Assembly: GCF_003318255.1 (NCBI RefSeq)
Contig: NZ_QOCF01000036.1
Location: forward strand, 1-64,000
Length of the DNA: 64,000 nucleotides
DNA from: Ruegeria sp. A3M17
GTDB lineage: Bacteria; Pseudomonadota; Alphaproteobacteria; Rhodobacterales; Rhodobacteraceae
Direction of reading: 5' to 3'
Position 1 is the first letter of the stretch. Every line of letters begins with the position of its first letter. The notes under the pieces are model-generated. The model was not told the origin of the DNA. It saw nothing but the letters and a program-made list of their open reading frames with translations, and made no database searches. Shown one piece after another: positions 10,201-17,279 of this stretch. The translations under genes and the position numbers were made by a program.

Positions 10201-13200
10201 GTCGCTGCTGTTGTTGTCGAACCAGTACAGAGCCGGAACCCAAACCTACGCCCTCAGGAATTTGTGCGTGAACTGCGCCATATCACACGCGAAAGCGGTG
10301 CGGCCTTGGTCATGGATGAAATTGTGACCGGTTTCCGGGTTGGTGCCCGGGGAATGCAGGGCGAGTGGGATATCCAGGCCGACATGGCAACCTACGGCAA
10401 GGTAATCGGAGGCGGTATGCCAATTGGCATGCTGGCGGGTTCAGCCCGGTTTATGGATGCACTCGACGGCGGCATGTGGCAGTTCGGTGATGACTCGGTC
10501 CCGGAAGTTTCTCCAACCTTCTTTGCGGGAACGTTCGTTCGCCATCCGTTGATTGTTGCCGCGGTGGACGCAACGCTAGAACATATGGGCACAAATGGGT
10601 CCGATCTTTGGCAGCGCACGGCCGCCCGCACGGCTGATGCAGTCGGCAGGATGAATGCCATTCTTGTAGCGCGCGGGTTGCCGCAATTGGTCGAAAGCTA
10701 TTCAAGCTGGTTTGTTCCAAAACTAATGGGCTTCGATCCCAATGCCGCCCTGTTTTACCCGCTCATGAAGATGGCCGGTATCCATGTTCAGGTCGGGTAC
10801 GCCTGCTTCTTTACGACTGCCCATACTGAACAGGACTTCGATGCGGTTGTGAACGCGTTTGAACAATCCATCGATGCGCTCAGAAGCGTTGGTATCCTTG
10901 TCGGCGATGGGAAAGCCAAACCCGTCGCTACAACGCCAGTAGCCAAACCGCCAACCGAAGGTATCCCCCTGACCGAAGCACAGCGCGAAGTTTGGATGAC
11001 CAGTCAACTGGGAGAGAAAGCGTCGTGCAGTTTCAATGAAAGCGCCTCGTTCCGTCTAACGGGTCCATTGGACCAAGACGCATTACAACAGGCGCTTAAC
11101 CGTGTAATTGAACGGCATGATGGGTTGTGTCAGGTCTTTGCCAAAAACGGTGAGACGTTCAACATTATCGATCCATTCGAGCTGCAGCTTACGCTTCATG
11201 ATCTGAGTGACAAAGAAGATCCAGAAGCTGCGTTGGCCGGCCTCGTGTACGAAGACTCTTCGATTGAAATCGACTTGATTTTGGGGCCTCCCATACGGTC
11301 TTTCCTTGCACGAATGTCGGCAGAAGAACATGTTCTGATCATCAATGCACACCATATCGTTTGCGACGGTTGGTCATACAACGTAATGGCTTCGGACTTG
11401 GTGGCATTTTACAAAGCAGAGGTTTCGGGTACGCCGGCGAACCTTCCGCCGGCCCCGTCTTTCGCAGCCTATGCCGTCGCACAATCCGATAAAAATGTGC
11501 TACCGGCGACGCGCGCCTATTGGGAAGAACAATATTCAGAACCTACTGAATTGCCGGAAATACCAACAGATCATTCTAGGCCTGTAATCAAAACATTCTC
11601 CGGTGCGACCTGCACGGCGCGCATATCGGGAGATGTCGCGTCAGCGGCACGTAAGGCCGGTGCCGCACAGGGCTGTACGCTGTTTGCAACGCTGTTTGCC
11701 TCGTTGCAGATTGTATTAGGACGGCTGACCGGGTCTCATGATCTGGTAATAGGCGTGCCAACCGGCGGGCAGGCCTTGCTGGATAACAATGAAATGGTTG
11801 GTCACTGCGTCAATTTCCTACCGATCCGCGCCATTCAAGACCCGATTGCTTCGGTTGCTGACTTTCTGACTCAGGTTCGTGATCAGGTAATGAATGCATT
11901 TGACCACCAGGATTATACCTACGGAACGCTCGTTCGCGATCTGAATATCGAGCGCACGTTGAACCGGTTACCGCTCACAGAAGTGCAGTTCAATCTGGAA
12001 CGACTGGGCGAGGCCGTAGATATGGGCCCGCTTAGCATGACGTCGGCACCCAACCCTAAAACAGCTGTGAATTTCGACCTGTTCTTTAACGTAATCGAAC
12101 GTCGCGACGGTCTGCGAGTGGATGTCGATTACAACACTGACGTCTATAACGAAGACACGGTGATGCGTTGGATGAAGTACTTTGAGACAGTTCTTTCCGA
12201 ACTGGCAGAGGATACCGCGCGCCCTCTGTCTAGGGTTAACGTTCAGCCCGCCGACGAGCTCGAGTGGATGCTGGAGACGGTGAATCGAACGAGCGAGGCT
12301 TTGCCACAGGCGACAACGCTCGACAGGCTAATTTCGGAAACTGCCAAAACTTATCCAAACGCGATCGCAGTTGAGGATAATCTGGGACAGCTCAGCTACA
12401 CGGAACTTGACCGGCTAAGTGATGCGGTCGCCGCTGACATCCAGGCCCTTGTCCGCGGGTCCGGCGGCCGGATTGCCGTGGCCATGTCTCGGTCATCACA
12501 ATGCCTGGCAGCTTTGCTCGGCGTTTTGAAAAGCGGCAACGCCTACGTGCCGATTGATCCCGCTCAACCCGCATCGCGGCTGCGCATGATACTTGAGACG
12601 GCAGATGTTTCTGCCGTCCTGCACGATCAGGGCAATCTACCCGACTGCGCTGAAGGTCTTGATCTGCCTGAGCTTCAGATGAGTCAAGTAAGAGCGGGTG
12701 GCATTCCTTTGATCATCGCAGATAGAGTTGATCCAACGGCGTATGTGATGTTCACCTCGGGTTCTACCGGCACGCCAAAAGGGGTTGAGATCGGCCATCG
12801 CTCGGTGATCAACTTCCTGACGTCTATGGCGGACGAACCCGGTTTCGACCCGCAATCGGTAATGTTGTCAGTGACTACAACGATGTTCGATATCTCGGTT
12901 CTGGAACTGTTCCTGCCGTTGCTGCAGGGTGGTCGAGTGGTTATCGCGGCACAAGAAGACGTTCTGGACGGGTTCCGATTGGTCGAACGCTTGAAGCGTG
13001 GCGATGTCACGCATATTCAGGCCACGCCTACGCTGTGGAGCATGCTTCTTGAAGCTGGGTTACGGCCTGACAAAGGTTTGACCATGTTGGCGGGCGGTGA
13101 ACCCTTGCCAGCCGATCTCGCAGAGAGGTTGATGGAAAGCGGCGCGGATCTGTGGAACATGTATGGCCCGACCGAGACCACGATCTGGTCTGCTGTTTCA

Positions 13201-14100
13201 AAGGTTCATTCGGGCGAACTGATTACGATTGGTCATCCCATAGCCAATACCGAATTGCATGTGCTTGGTCCTGACGACCAGCCGTTGCCAATCGGGGCTG
13301 AGGGCGAACTGAACATTGGTGGTACAGGGTTGGCGAAGGGGTACTTCCGACGCGACGATCTAACACAAGCAGCATTTCGTGAAGTGTCCCTGAACGGGCA
13401 CCCACGTCTTTTGTATAAGACCGGCGATGTTGCCCGCCGTTTGGTCGACGGCACAATCCAAGTGTTGGGTCGCAATGATGGGCAGATCAAATTGCGCGGT
13501 TTCCGCATCGAGCTTGGAGAGATTGAAACGGCAATGCGCGCGGTGCGCGGCGTTCAGGCGGCCGCCGCGACTTTGCGTCCTTCGCCGCGTGGAGACAAGC
13601 AGCTGGTCGGATATGTCGTTGCCGAGCCAGGACATGATCCCAAACCGGAAAGCCTGACTACGGCATTGGCCGAACGGCTGCCGCACTACATGGTGCCGAC
13701 TGCTTGGGTATTCCTCAGTAATTTGCCCAAAACCGGCAACGAAAAATTGAATCGCAAAGCTCTGCCTGATCCGGACGTTGTTGCGACAGTCACCGCATTG
13801 TACACTGAGCCCAGTACGCCGACGGAAAAGAAAATGGCAAAAATCTGGGAAGACGCTCTGGGTATCGATCAAATTTCAACGTCGCAAACCCTTTTTGCGT
13901 TGGGCGCAGATTCCTTAACAGTATTCCGTATTGCCGCGCGCATGATCGATGCTGATTTGAACGTTGAGGCGAGACACCTATTGGAATACCCCTCAATTGC
14001 GCGCCTTGCCGCATTTGCTGACAATCGGGCAGAGGAGGACAGCGCACCGCGCAAACCTTCGCTGAAATCCTATCGTCGTGGTGCCCGCCGGGGACTATAA
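4258..14100 (+). CDS. Hybrid NRPS-PKS synthase, A-PCP-KS-AT-ACP-AMT-C-A-PCP
   Basis: The 3,280-residue assembly line has these domains, with hand-counted positions. A1 (about 15-520): YTSGSTGQPKG, GYGPTEN, YLTGDL, NKIDREAL. PCP1: GGTS, Ser585. KS (about 640-1080): Cys829, His965, His1004. AT: GHSVG Ser1272, with HAFH 1368-1371, the malonyl-CoA type. ACP: LGFDS, Ser1607. A class III PLP aminotransferase (about 1790-2210): Asp2020 and Lys2048 in YGKVIGGG. C: HHIVCDG, 2365-2371. A2 (about 2690-3180): FTSGSTGTPKG. PCP2: LGADS, Ser3219. There is no KR, DH, ER or TE. An Ala/Pro/Thr-rich linker lies at about 1640-1760. The inferred route is that A1 loads an unknown acid, KS/AT adds one malonyl unit, AMT turns the beta-keto into a beta-amine (as in mycosubtilin/iturin synthases) and C-A2 adds one amino acid. 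The A2 pocket read by hand, D-I-L-T-L-G-M-I-W-K, is close to the published glycine code DILQLGLIWK. A1 reads roughly D-G-W-G-G-A-G-A-L and I cannot assign it. Release probably needs the separate C-PCP-TE protein. TAGGGG precedes the ATG by six bases. Confidence 0.95.
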   Translation: MLNGSAVRSLRSLNFDPALDLYQSMLRVCAIVPNKVALIGDDRGYTYAEIADAADRIALHLMSKGVFPGDNVAMIMDRTPEAILTMCGIMRAGGTFVPLDPAYDIKQAGYVIADSKPSAILWEEHHKPIADELNSNRVASLNALDLLNSDPDEKRDFPNRTGLDACYIMYTSGSTGQPKGVVLPHRSIVRLGFDQPIGQVLPNDITLASSTIACDGFTWETWPALLNGGSVAVVAEPKPALDKLAATISRHGVSVAFFYTGMSHLLIEHHLDALSSLRRFGAAGDVLSPSHVRSLKDAHPGIEVINGYGPTENSALTTMHVVTEADLVGGTIPIGVPTGHCDCFVVNENHNELRAGEVGQLVAAGPSVALGYLNKPERTAESFISDPRPTHTGQVYLTGDLVRQRDDGVYEFLGRVDRQVKIGGRRIELDGIEHHLRELPMILDAAVTLTTADTGEKRITAFLKPSGDMPADKRAFVREVMAELGRALPEGALPRTNRVVADFPLTPSNKIDREALVDSVESKDLESNGNTGPVFQSIRTPIFQSARKRLDAAEIARTIAKIYDETLGCGELDAGATFFEAGGTSLQLIGVHAEVMKRLNVRFDITLMFEVPRLGPLSEAIAAIEVSGNESLLSQEPEQGVEERADLNLPENAIAIVGMAAKLPGSQSLDEFWEHIQNGDNLIKPFSSDELEDSFTPEQRASDSFVAARPILSDAGMFDAKFFTMHAREAATMDPQARVFLEICYHALENSGHDPWRTRMPVGVYAGSSSTTYLIQNILADRQAAEAYMSNYQTGKISELTGNIGDCLATRVSYKLDLHGPAMTVQTACSTSLTAISQALLALRACQCDMALAGGVSITFPQKRGYIAQEGGLSSDDGTCRPFDAEASGTVFGHGAGVVVLRRLKDAVADGDHIHAVILGCGINNDGADKISYTAPTVRGQADAIRRAHKDAVIEPKSVTYVECHGTATPLGDPIEISGLRQAFGEAAVEGGCALGSVKGNIGHLDAAAGVTSVIKTALMLNHRKIPPVANFSGLNPRIELEGTPFRVPSSLSEWVSDGPLRAGVSSFGVGGTNVHLVLEEAPQIVQDAETASVQTVVISAKTPEALAEMKGDLADALEKPDAPRLADAAYTLQEGRAAFEYRQAVAGSDPEEVAKTLRAAPAIRKPAMQGNPTVTFMFPGQGSQYPGMGSGLYQTEPEFAQWIDKGAEILRPVLGLDVKTMLCFADASDQDLARALRETRLTQPALFLTQYACAKLWMARGISPASLIGHSVGEFTAATLGGVMDFETGLSIIAKRGQLMQDQPGGAMLSVRAPLEALEDYLDDTVDVAARNAPRLNVLAGDFDAIASIEDRLKDAGIPCTRLHTSHAFHSRMMDPVCEGLLEAATQKTLQPTKIPYVSCVTGDWISENECTDPSYWATQARAAVNFADAVSTLVTEDPVALLEVGAGNTLSAFSIQTLPRDASVAVIQSLPDHTRPETDEVAMAAAMGCLWGCGVDVDWNKLGPRGNRRVPLPTYPFQRKLHWVDAPAPSIGAATSSSSAPTTATVNPVSSLSEFSSMPTSNSQEQIERKPRLISEILAILSEVSGEDLGPEDAPATFLELGFDSLFLGQVTQKLNADYGIDLTFRQLMSDYPSAEALVDYLDESLPPETAVPSVEPEATQTVTQSATEPVAPAVLPPSVVPAAPIGDGSVAAVMQAQVDAMQSLFAQQLQALSGAQTAAPTAVTSTPKVETEIKPVVPALRKNAASKGTFSIGRATNAAGGDLTSEQLAFARDLATSYSQRHAKSKEYVQTYRSVMADPRTAAGFRAEWKELVFPIVSDRSKGARLWDIDGNEFIDLVSGFGPIAFGHSPDFVIDAVSRQMERGFAIGPQCDLAGPVLERFAKFVGHERATFCNTGSEAVMAAMRIARTVTGRDQIVVFGSDYHGQFDEVLVKGKSRGGDPAALPITPGIPRSSLSNMVVLPYGAPESIDWIRENIGSVAAVVVEPVQSRNPNLRPQEFVRELRHITRESGAALVMDEIVTGFRVGARGMQGEWDIQADMATYGKVIGGGMPIGMLAGSARFMDALDGGMWQFGDDSVPEVSPTFFAGTFVRHPLIVAAVDATLEHMGTNGSDLWQRTAARTADAVGRMNAILVARGLPQLVESYSSWFVPKLMGFDPNAALFYPLMKMAGIHVQVGYACFFTTAHTEQDFDAVVNAFEQSIDALRSVGILVGDGKAKPVATTPVAKPPTEGIPLTEAQREVWMTSQLGEKASCSFNESASFRLTGPLDQDALQQALNRVIERHDGLCQVFAKNGETFNIIDPFELQLTLHDLSDKEDPEAALAGLVYEDSSIEIDLILGPPIRSFLARMSAEEHVLIINAHHIVCDGWSYNVMASDLVAFYKAEVSGTPANLPPAPSFAAYAVAQSDKNVLPATRAYWEEQYSEPTELPEIPTDHSRPVIKTFSGATCTARISGDVASAARKAGAAQGCTLFATLFASLQIVLGRLTGSHDLVIGVPTGGQALLDNNEMVGHCVNFLPIRAIQDPIASVADFLTQVRDQVMNAFDHQDYTYGTLVRDLNIERTLNRLPLTEVQFNLERLGEAVDMGPLSMTSAPNPKTAVNFDLFFNVIERRDGLRVDVDYNTDVYNEDTVMRWMKYFETVLSELAEDTARPLSRVNVQPADELEWMLETVNRTSEALPQATTLDRLISETAKTYPNAIAVEDNLGQLSYTELDRLSDAVAADIQALVRGSGGRIAVAMSRSSQCLAALLGVLKSGNAYVPIDPAQPASRLRMILETADVSAVLHDQGNLPDCAEGLDLPELQMSQVRAGGIPLIIADRVDPTAYVMFTSGSTGTPKGVEIGHRSVINFLTSMADEPGFDPQSVMLSVTTTMFDISVLELFLPLLQGGRVVIAAQEDVLDGFRLVERLKRGDVTHIQATPTLWSMLLEAGLRPDKGLTMLAGGEPLPADLAERLMESGADLWNMYGPTETTIWSAVSKVHSGELITIGHPIANTELHVLGPDDQPLPIGAEGELNIGGTGLAKGYFRRDDLTQAAFREVSLNGHPRLLYKTGDVARRLVDGTIQVLGRNDGQIKLRGFRIELGEIETAMRAVRGVQAAAATLRPSPRGDKQLVGYVVAEPGHDPKPESLTTALAERLPHYMVPTAWVFLSNLPKTGNEKLNRKALPDPDVVATVTALYTEPSTPTEKKMAKIWEDALGIDQISTSQTLFALGADSLTVFRIAARMIDADLNVEARHLLEYPSIARLAAFADNRAEEDSAPRKPSLKSYRRGARRGL

Positions 14101-15741
14101 GCGATTTTCGGAGCCACCCGGATGCGAAACGGGTGGCCCTGATATCTTGATCCGGCGTTTTACGGATCCATCGCCATTTGGGCCAGTCGGTGCGATTTCG
14201 AAATCCACCGTGTCACCAGATTGCAATTCCAATCCAATCTCGGGCAAAGTATAGCCATCACTTGTAACTTCGGCCTCGTGAACAGGTGTTCCCTTGTGCA
14301 AGATAGACAGGCGCGATGGTTCGGTCTCTGAGGAGGCTTTCCACTGCCCATTCACTATAAATCGACCATCCATTTGTGCAGTAAATCGTTCTATGGCGGT
14401 GTAAGGTTTGCCATTGAACCGCGCGGTCGTCACGCCGTCGTCAGTGATGCGAAGAGGCGAAAGATCAGGTGCGCCGCGGTAGCTCGGCCAATACCAATCG
14501 ATGATTTCCAGCGGAACCAGACCGATGCTGGGGCGTCTGGCAAAGTAGCTCCATGGTGGCTGATTGAATTGGTATCGCGTGTCCGCGTGTACTGTTTGTA
14601 CTGACAACTCGACTCTCAGATTCTGTCCAATGATCAGAATTGGCGAATCTGTCAGAGTGTTCACAGGATCAATGGGGCGGCCGCGAGCGTCAAAAAACTC
14701 AGCCACTCCTTTCACTTCGAGTACGCCGCTGCCCCACGCGACGAAAGCTTCACCGTTTTTTCCAAATTCGTAGATCCGCGCTGGTTCAATCGTTTCGCTT
14801 GCGACAGGACGGCCGAATGGCAGGAGCTCACGCTGTAGAAACTCAAATGAGTCCGCTGCGGGTTTTCGTTTTTCAGCGTTTTGCGTACGCAAGCCCATAT
14901 TGGGCCACCAAGGCTCATCCAGCAACGCATACCAATACGCGTCGTTTATCCCGGATGCCGCCATTTGTGTCACCATCAAGATCATGTAATCAGGTGCATC
15001 ATTCTGATCTTCAAACCAGTTGCCGAACTCGGTTACGTAGATTGGGCGTTCTCCACCGTATTCCTGCATCAAGGCCTTCAGACGATTCAGTTCTGGCAGG
15101 ACCGTATTGGGGTTGTCGCGATAAGGATGCACGGAAATCGCATCGCAGGCTTGCAGGCCGCCCTGACGAAAAAATTCACGATAGAACCCGATCGCAATTG
15201 TGTTTAAGCCGCTGCAGATGATCTTGGCATCGGGATGATCCTGCTCCAGGCGCGTGCGTACCGTTCGAACCAGTGCAGCCAGATATGCCGGTGGGTTCTG
15301 GGTAAATGGACCTCTGACAAAATCGCTCGAGTTGAATTCGTTCCCGATTTCGATCTTTAAATTATCGACTCCATAGTGGCTGATAATGGCGCTTACCCAG
15401 GCGGCGAAACCTTCGCGACCCTCCTTACTGTGCGGCGTATCACCGTTGTCGTACAAAGGATTCCTGTCGGTGATGACGATAAGCGGTACCATACCTTTTT
15501 CAATCAGCGGCAACATGTACTTGTCCGCGACCGCAAAATTGTAAACGCCTGGTCGTTGTTCCGCCGTGGCCCACCCAATCTCATCACGAAGGTGCGTCGC
15601 ACCCAGATCTTGCGCCAGATCGAGGGCGGCTCTGCTCCATCCCTGTTCCAGATGCGTTTGTACGCCAAGGTTGAACCCATCTTCGTCGGCGATGGCTGAT
15701 CCCGCCAGAAACACAACTGAGATCGCGAGTTTCCACTTCAT
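14095..15741 (-). CDS. Secreted GH39-like glycoside hydrolase (PslG-type)
   Basis: This 548-residue protein has an N-terminal signal peptide (KWKLAISVVFLAGSAIADE, cut probably after AIA), so it acts in the periplasm or outside. A TIM-barrel glycosidase domain follows. IEIGNEFN carries the expected acid/base Glu and YVTEFGNWF the expected nucleophile Glu, both at the strand ends where clan GH-A enzymes have them. LGATHLRDEIGW and the order of motifs resemble GH39/PslG, an endoglycosidase of polysaccharide loci. About 200 C-terminal residues look like beta-sandwich domains. It is the last gene of a three-gene minus-strand operon: its ATG overlaps the stop of the previous gene by four bases. Its 3' end overlaps the stop of the convergent synthase by six bases. 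Likely role: trimming or releasing the polysaccharide made by this locus. Confidence 0.75.
   Translation of the reverse strand: MKWKLAISVVFLAGSAIADEDGFNLGVQTHLEQGWSRAALDLAQDLGATHLRDEIGWATAEQRPGVYNFAVADKYMLPLIEKGMVPLIVITDRNPLYDNGDTPHSKEGREGFAAWVSAIISHYGVDNLKIEIGNEFNSSDFVRGPFTQNPPAYLAALVRTVRTRLEQDHPDAKIICSGLNTIAIGFYREFFRQGGLQACDAISVHPYRDNPNTVLPELNRLKALMQEYGGERPIYVTEFGNWFEDQNDAPDYMILMVTQMAASGINDAYWYALLDEPWWPNMGLRTQNAEKRKPAADSFEFLQRELLPFGRPVASETIEPARIYEFGKNGEAFVAWGSGVLEVKGVAEFFDARGRPIDPVNTLTDSPILIIGQNLRVELSVQTVHADTRYQFNQPPWSYFARRPSIGLVPLEIIDWYWPSYRGAPDLSPLRITDDGVTTARFNGKPYTAIERFTAQMDGRFIVNGQWKASSETEPSRLSILHKGTPVHEAEVTSDGYTLPEIGLELQSGDTVDFEIAPTGPNGDGSVKRRIKISGPPVSHPGGSENRL
14113..14137. terminator. 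Strong hairpin after the NRPS-PKS stop
   Basis: GCCACCCG (14113-14120) and CGGGTGGC (14130-14137) form a perfect 8-bp GC-rich stem with a 9-base loop, starting 12 bases after the synthase stop. No T-run follows on either strand, so it is not a classical intrinsic terminator. It also lies within the last codons of the convergent GH39-like gene. It may slow or end transcription between the convergent genes. Confidence 0.35.
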
Positions 15742-17279
15742 TCTGCGCTGCTCCAGTCCATCACGATCTGGCCACCGGCAACACTCAGATGATGCATGCC
15801 TTTGACACCAGGTCGATCCTTGGGCGTGAACTGCCGGATAAACCGCTCTTCGTACTCTGTTTCGTCAAGCTTGATAATTTCCATGAGGTTTAGGCCAAAA
15901 CCGTACACGCCATGGCTGTTGTTTTGCGACGGCCGGAATAGCCGATCCCCTTGCCGGATGATCGCCCCTGCGTTTCTGGCGCAGTCTGACCCAAACACGA
16001 CAGGATTTTTTGGATGAGGTTTGATCGTTTTCAGATCCGGGCCATCGACCTCAAACAGATACAGTTCGCTGGAATGATCCTGAAAAGCAAAATGATCAGA
16101 TAAGTTGGTAATCAGCCACCACCGCCCATCATCCCCAAGATACATGCTGGAATCTGCTAAGTACTGACCCTCGAATGCTTTGGCATGCAATTCCCATTCA
16201 TCTGGAAATTTGGTGCAACGCCATATCTCAAGGCGTTTAGCTGCCTGGGTTTCGGGCATCATAAAGATCGAGTCTCCGGCCCGAAACACGAAAGGAAAGG
16301 AAAGATGATAAGTACACTTCAACGCGGTAACGGGTTCGGTCAGACAGTCTCCTTCCAGACGCGCCACCTCTATGCGACCATTGATATCTTCGGCATTCAT
16401 GGCTTCGAAAAAAACCCACTGTTGCCCTTGGTGCTCAAACAGGAAGGGATCGGCCATTATGCAAGACGATCGCGGCAGGCCTTTTGCCTTTCCTGGATGA
16501 AACCCTGAGACCGGACCGGATGAGCTACCAAGTTGCCAAGACTCTCTGATTTGTCCGGCACGTGCGAGACGTTCAGATTTCAGCTTTTCTGACACGTCAC
16601 TGACAAGGTTGAATGCATAGACGAGTGAGGATTCAAAGTCAGGTTTTTCCCTGGTAGCCTCGGGAAGCTGCCTGGTTTCGGGCACACTGCGACGCTCTGC
16701 CAGTTCATTCATCGCGTGGTACAGAAACAGGATCGACTTTTCAGCTACAAAGGCTCCGGTCAAAACACTGCCAGGTTTGCGGTTGTAGCTGGTTTGCCGA
16801 AAAACCCGTTGAGTTGGGTCTTCGTAGGATCTCGAATGGATTTCGACCTGGACATGGGGGGCGCGGCCCGCTCCAGTTGTCATGGCAGCCTTGAAAGGGT
16901 CGCTCATACCGCCAAATGCAACTGCCCATTCTCCGAAACGGAGCTGGGCCAACTGATACTTTGTCAGCGAAGCGGGGCCAAGCGCAAGCGCAAGGTCGGC
17001 CTGATCTTGGGTGACCGGTAGAGTGCTAAGGAAATCTGCGGCCGGCTGAGTATCATAAGGCAGAATACGTCGCGCGGCCAGAACCTGTTCGGCCCGCATT
17101 AACAAGCGCATCAAAAGTGTTCCTGAACGGTCCCGCCGATCAATTCCGCCAACAATCTGACCCGTAACTTCAAACCGGGGATCACTTCGCAATCGGTCGA
17201 TCAATATCGCTTGCCAATCCTGCAAGCCTAGCAGTCCCGGTGGTGTTACCAGTGCGACTTTAAGCTTTTCATTTTGCAC
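15738..17279 (-). CDS. GINT1-like beta-propeller protein with formyltransferase-like N-terminus
   Basis: The product has 513 residues and no signal peptide or membrane segment. The C-terminal half (about 260-500) has repeated blades with ADPFLFEHQGQQWVFFEA, YHLSFPFVF, MMPETQ, WRCTKFPDEWELHA and DSSMYLGDDGRWWLITN. This wording is characteristic of the five-bladed propeller (GH43-like) domain of the plant glucosamine inositolphosphorylceramide transferase (GINT1) family. In bacteria this domain often sits beside polysaccharide genes. The N-terminal part opens like a formyltransferase-type fold (KVALVTPPGLLGLQDWQAILIDRL). It overlaps the upstream NRPS gene by 11 bases and the downstream hydrolase gene by four, so the three are translated together. 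The biochemical role is unknown; carbohydrate binding or sugar or acyl transfer is a guess. Confidence 0.6.
   Translation of the reverse strand: MQNEKLKVALVTPPGLLGLQDWQAILIDRLRSDPRFEVTGQIVGGIDRRDRSGTLLMRLLMRAEQVLAARRILPYDTQPAADFLSTLPVTQDQADLALALGPASLTKYQLAQLRFGEWAVAFGGMSDPFKAAMTTGAGRAPHVQVEIHSRSYEDPTQRVFRQTSYNRKPGSVLTGAFVAEKSILFLYHAMNELAERRSVPETRQLPEATREKPDFESSLVYAFNLVSDVSEKLKSERLARAGQIRESWQLGSSSGPVSGFHPGKAKGLPRSSCIMADPFLFEHQGQQWVFFEAMNAEDINGRIEVARLEGDCLTEPVTALKCTYHLSFPFVFRAGDSIFMMPETQAAKRLEIWRCTKFPDEWELHAKAFEGQYLADSSMYLGDDGRWWLITNLSDHFAFQDHSSELYLFEVDGPDLKTIKPHPKNPVVFGSDCARNAGAIIRQGDRLFRPSQNNSHGVYGFGLNLMEIIKLDETEYEERFIRQFTPKDRPGVKGMHHLSVAGGQIVMDWSSAE

Noticed and set aside
14113..14137. Classical rho-independent terminator for the synthase
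   Set aside because: The stem is strong, but no T-run follows on either strand and it is inside the coding end of the opposite gene; kept only as a low-confidence hairpin.
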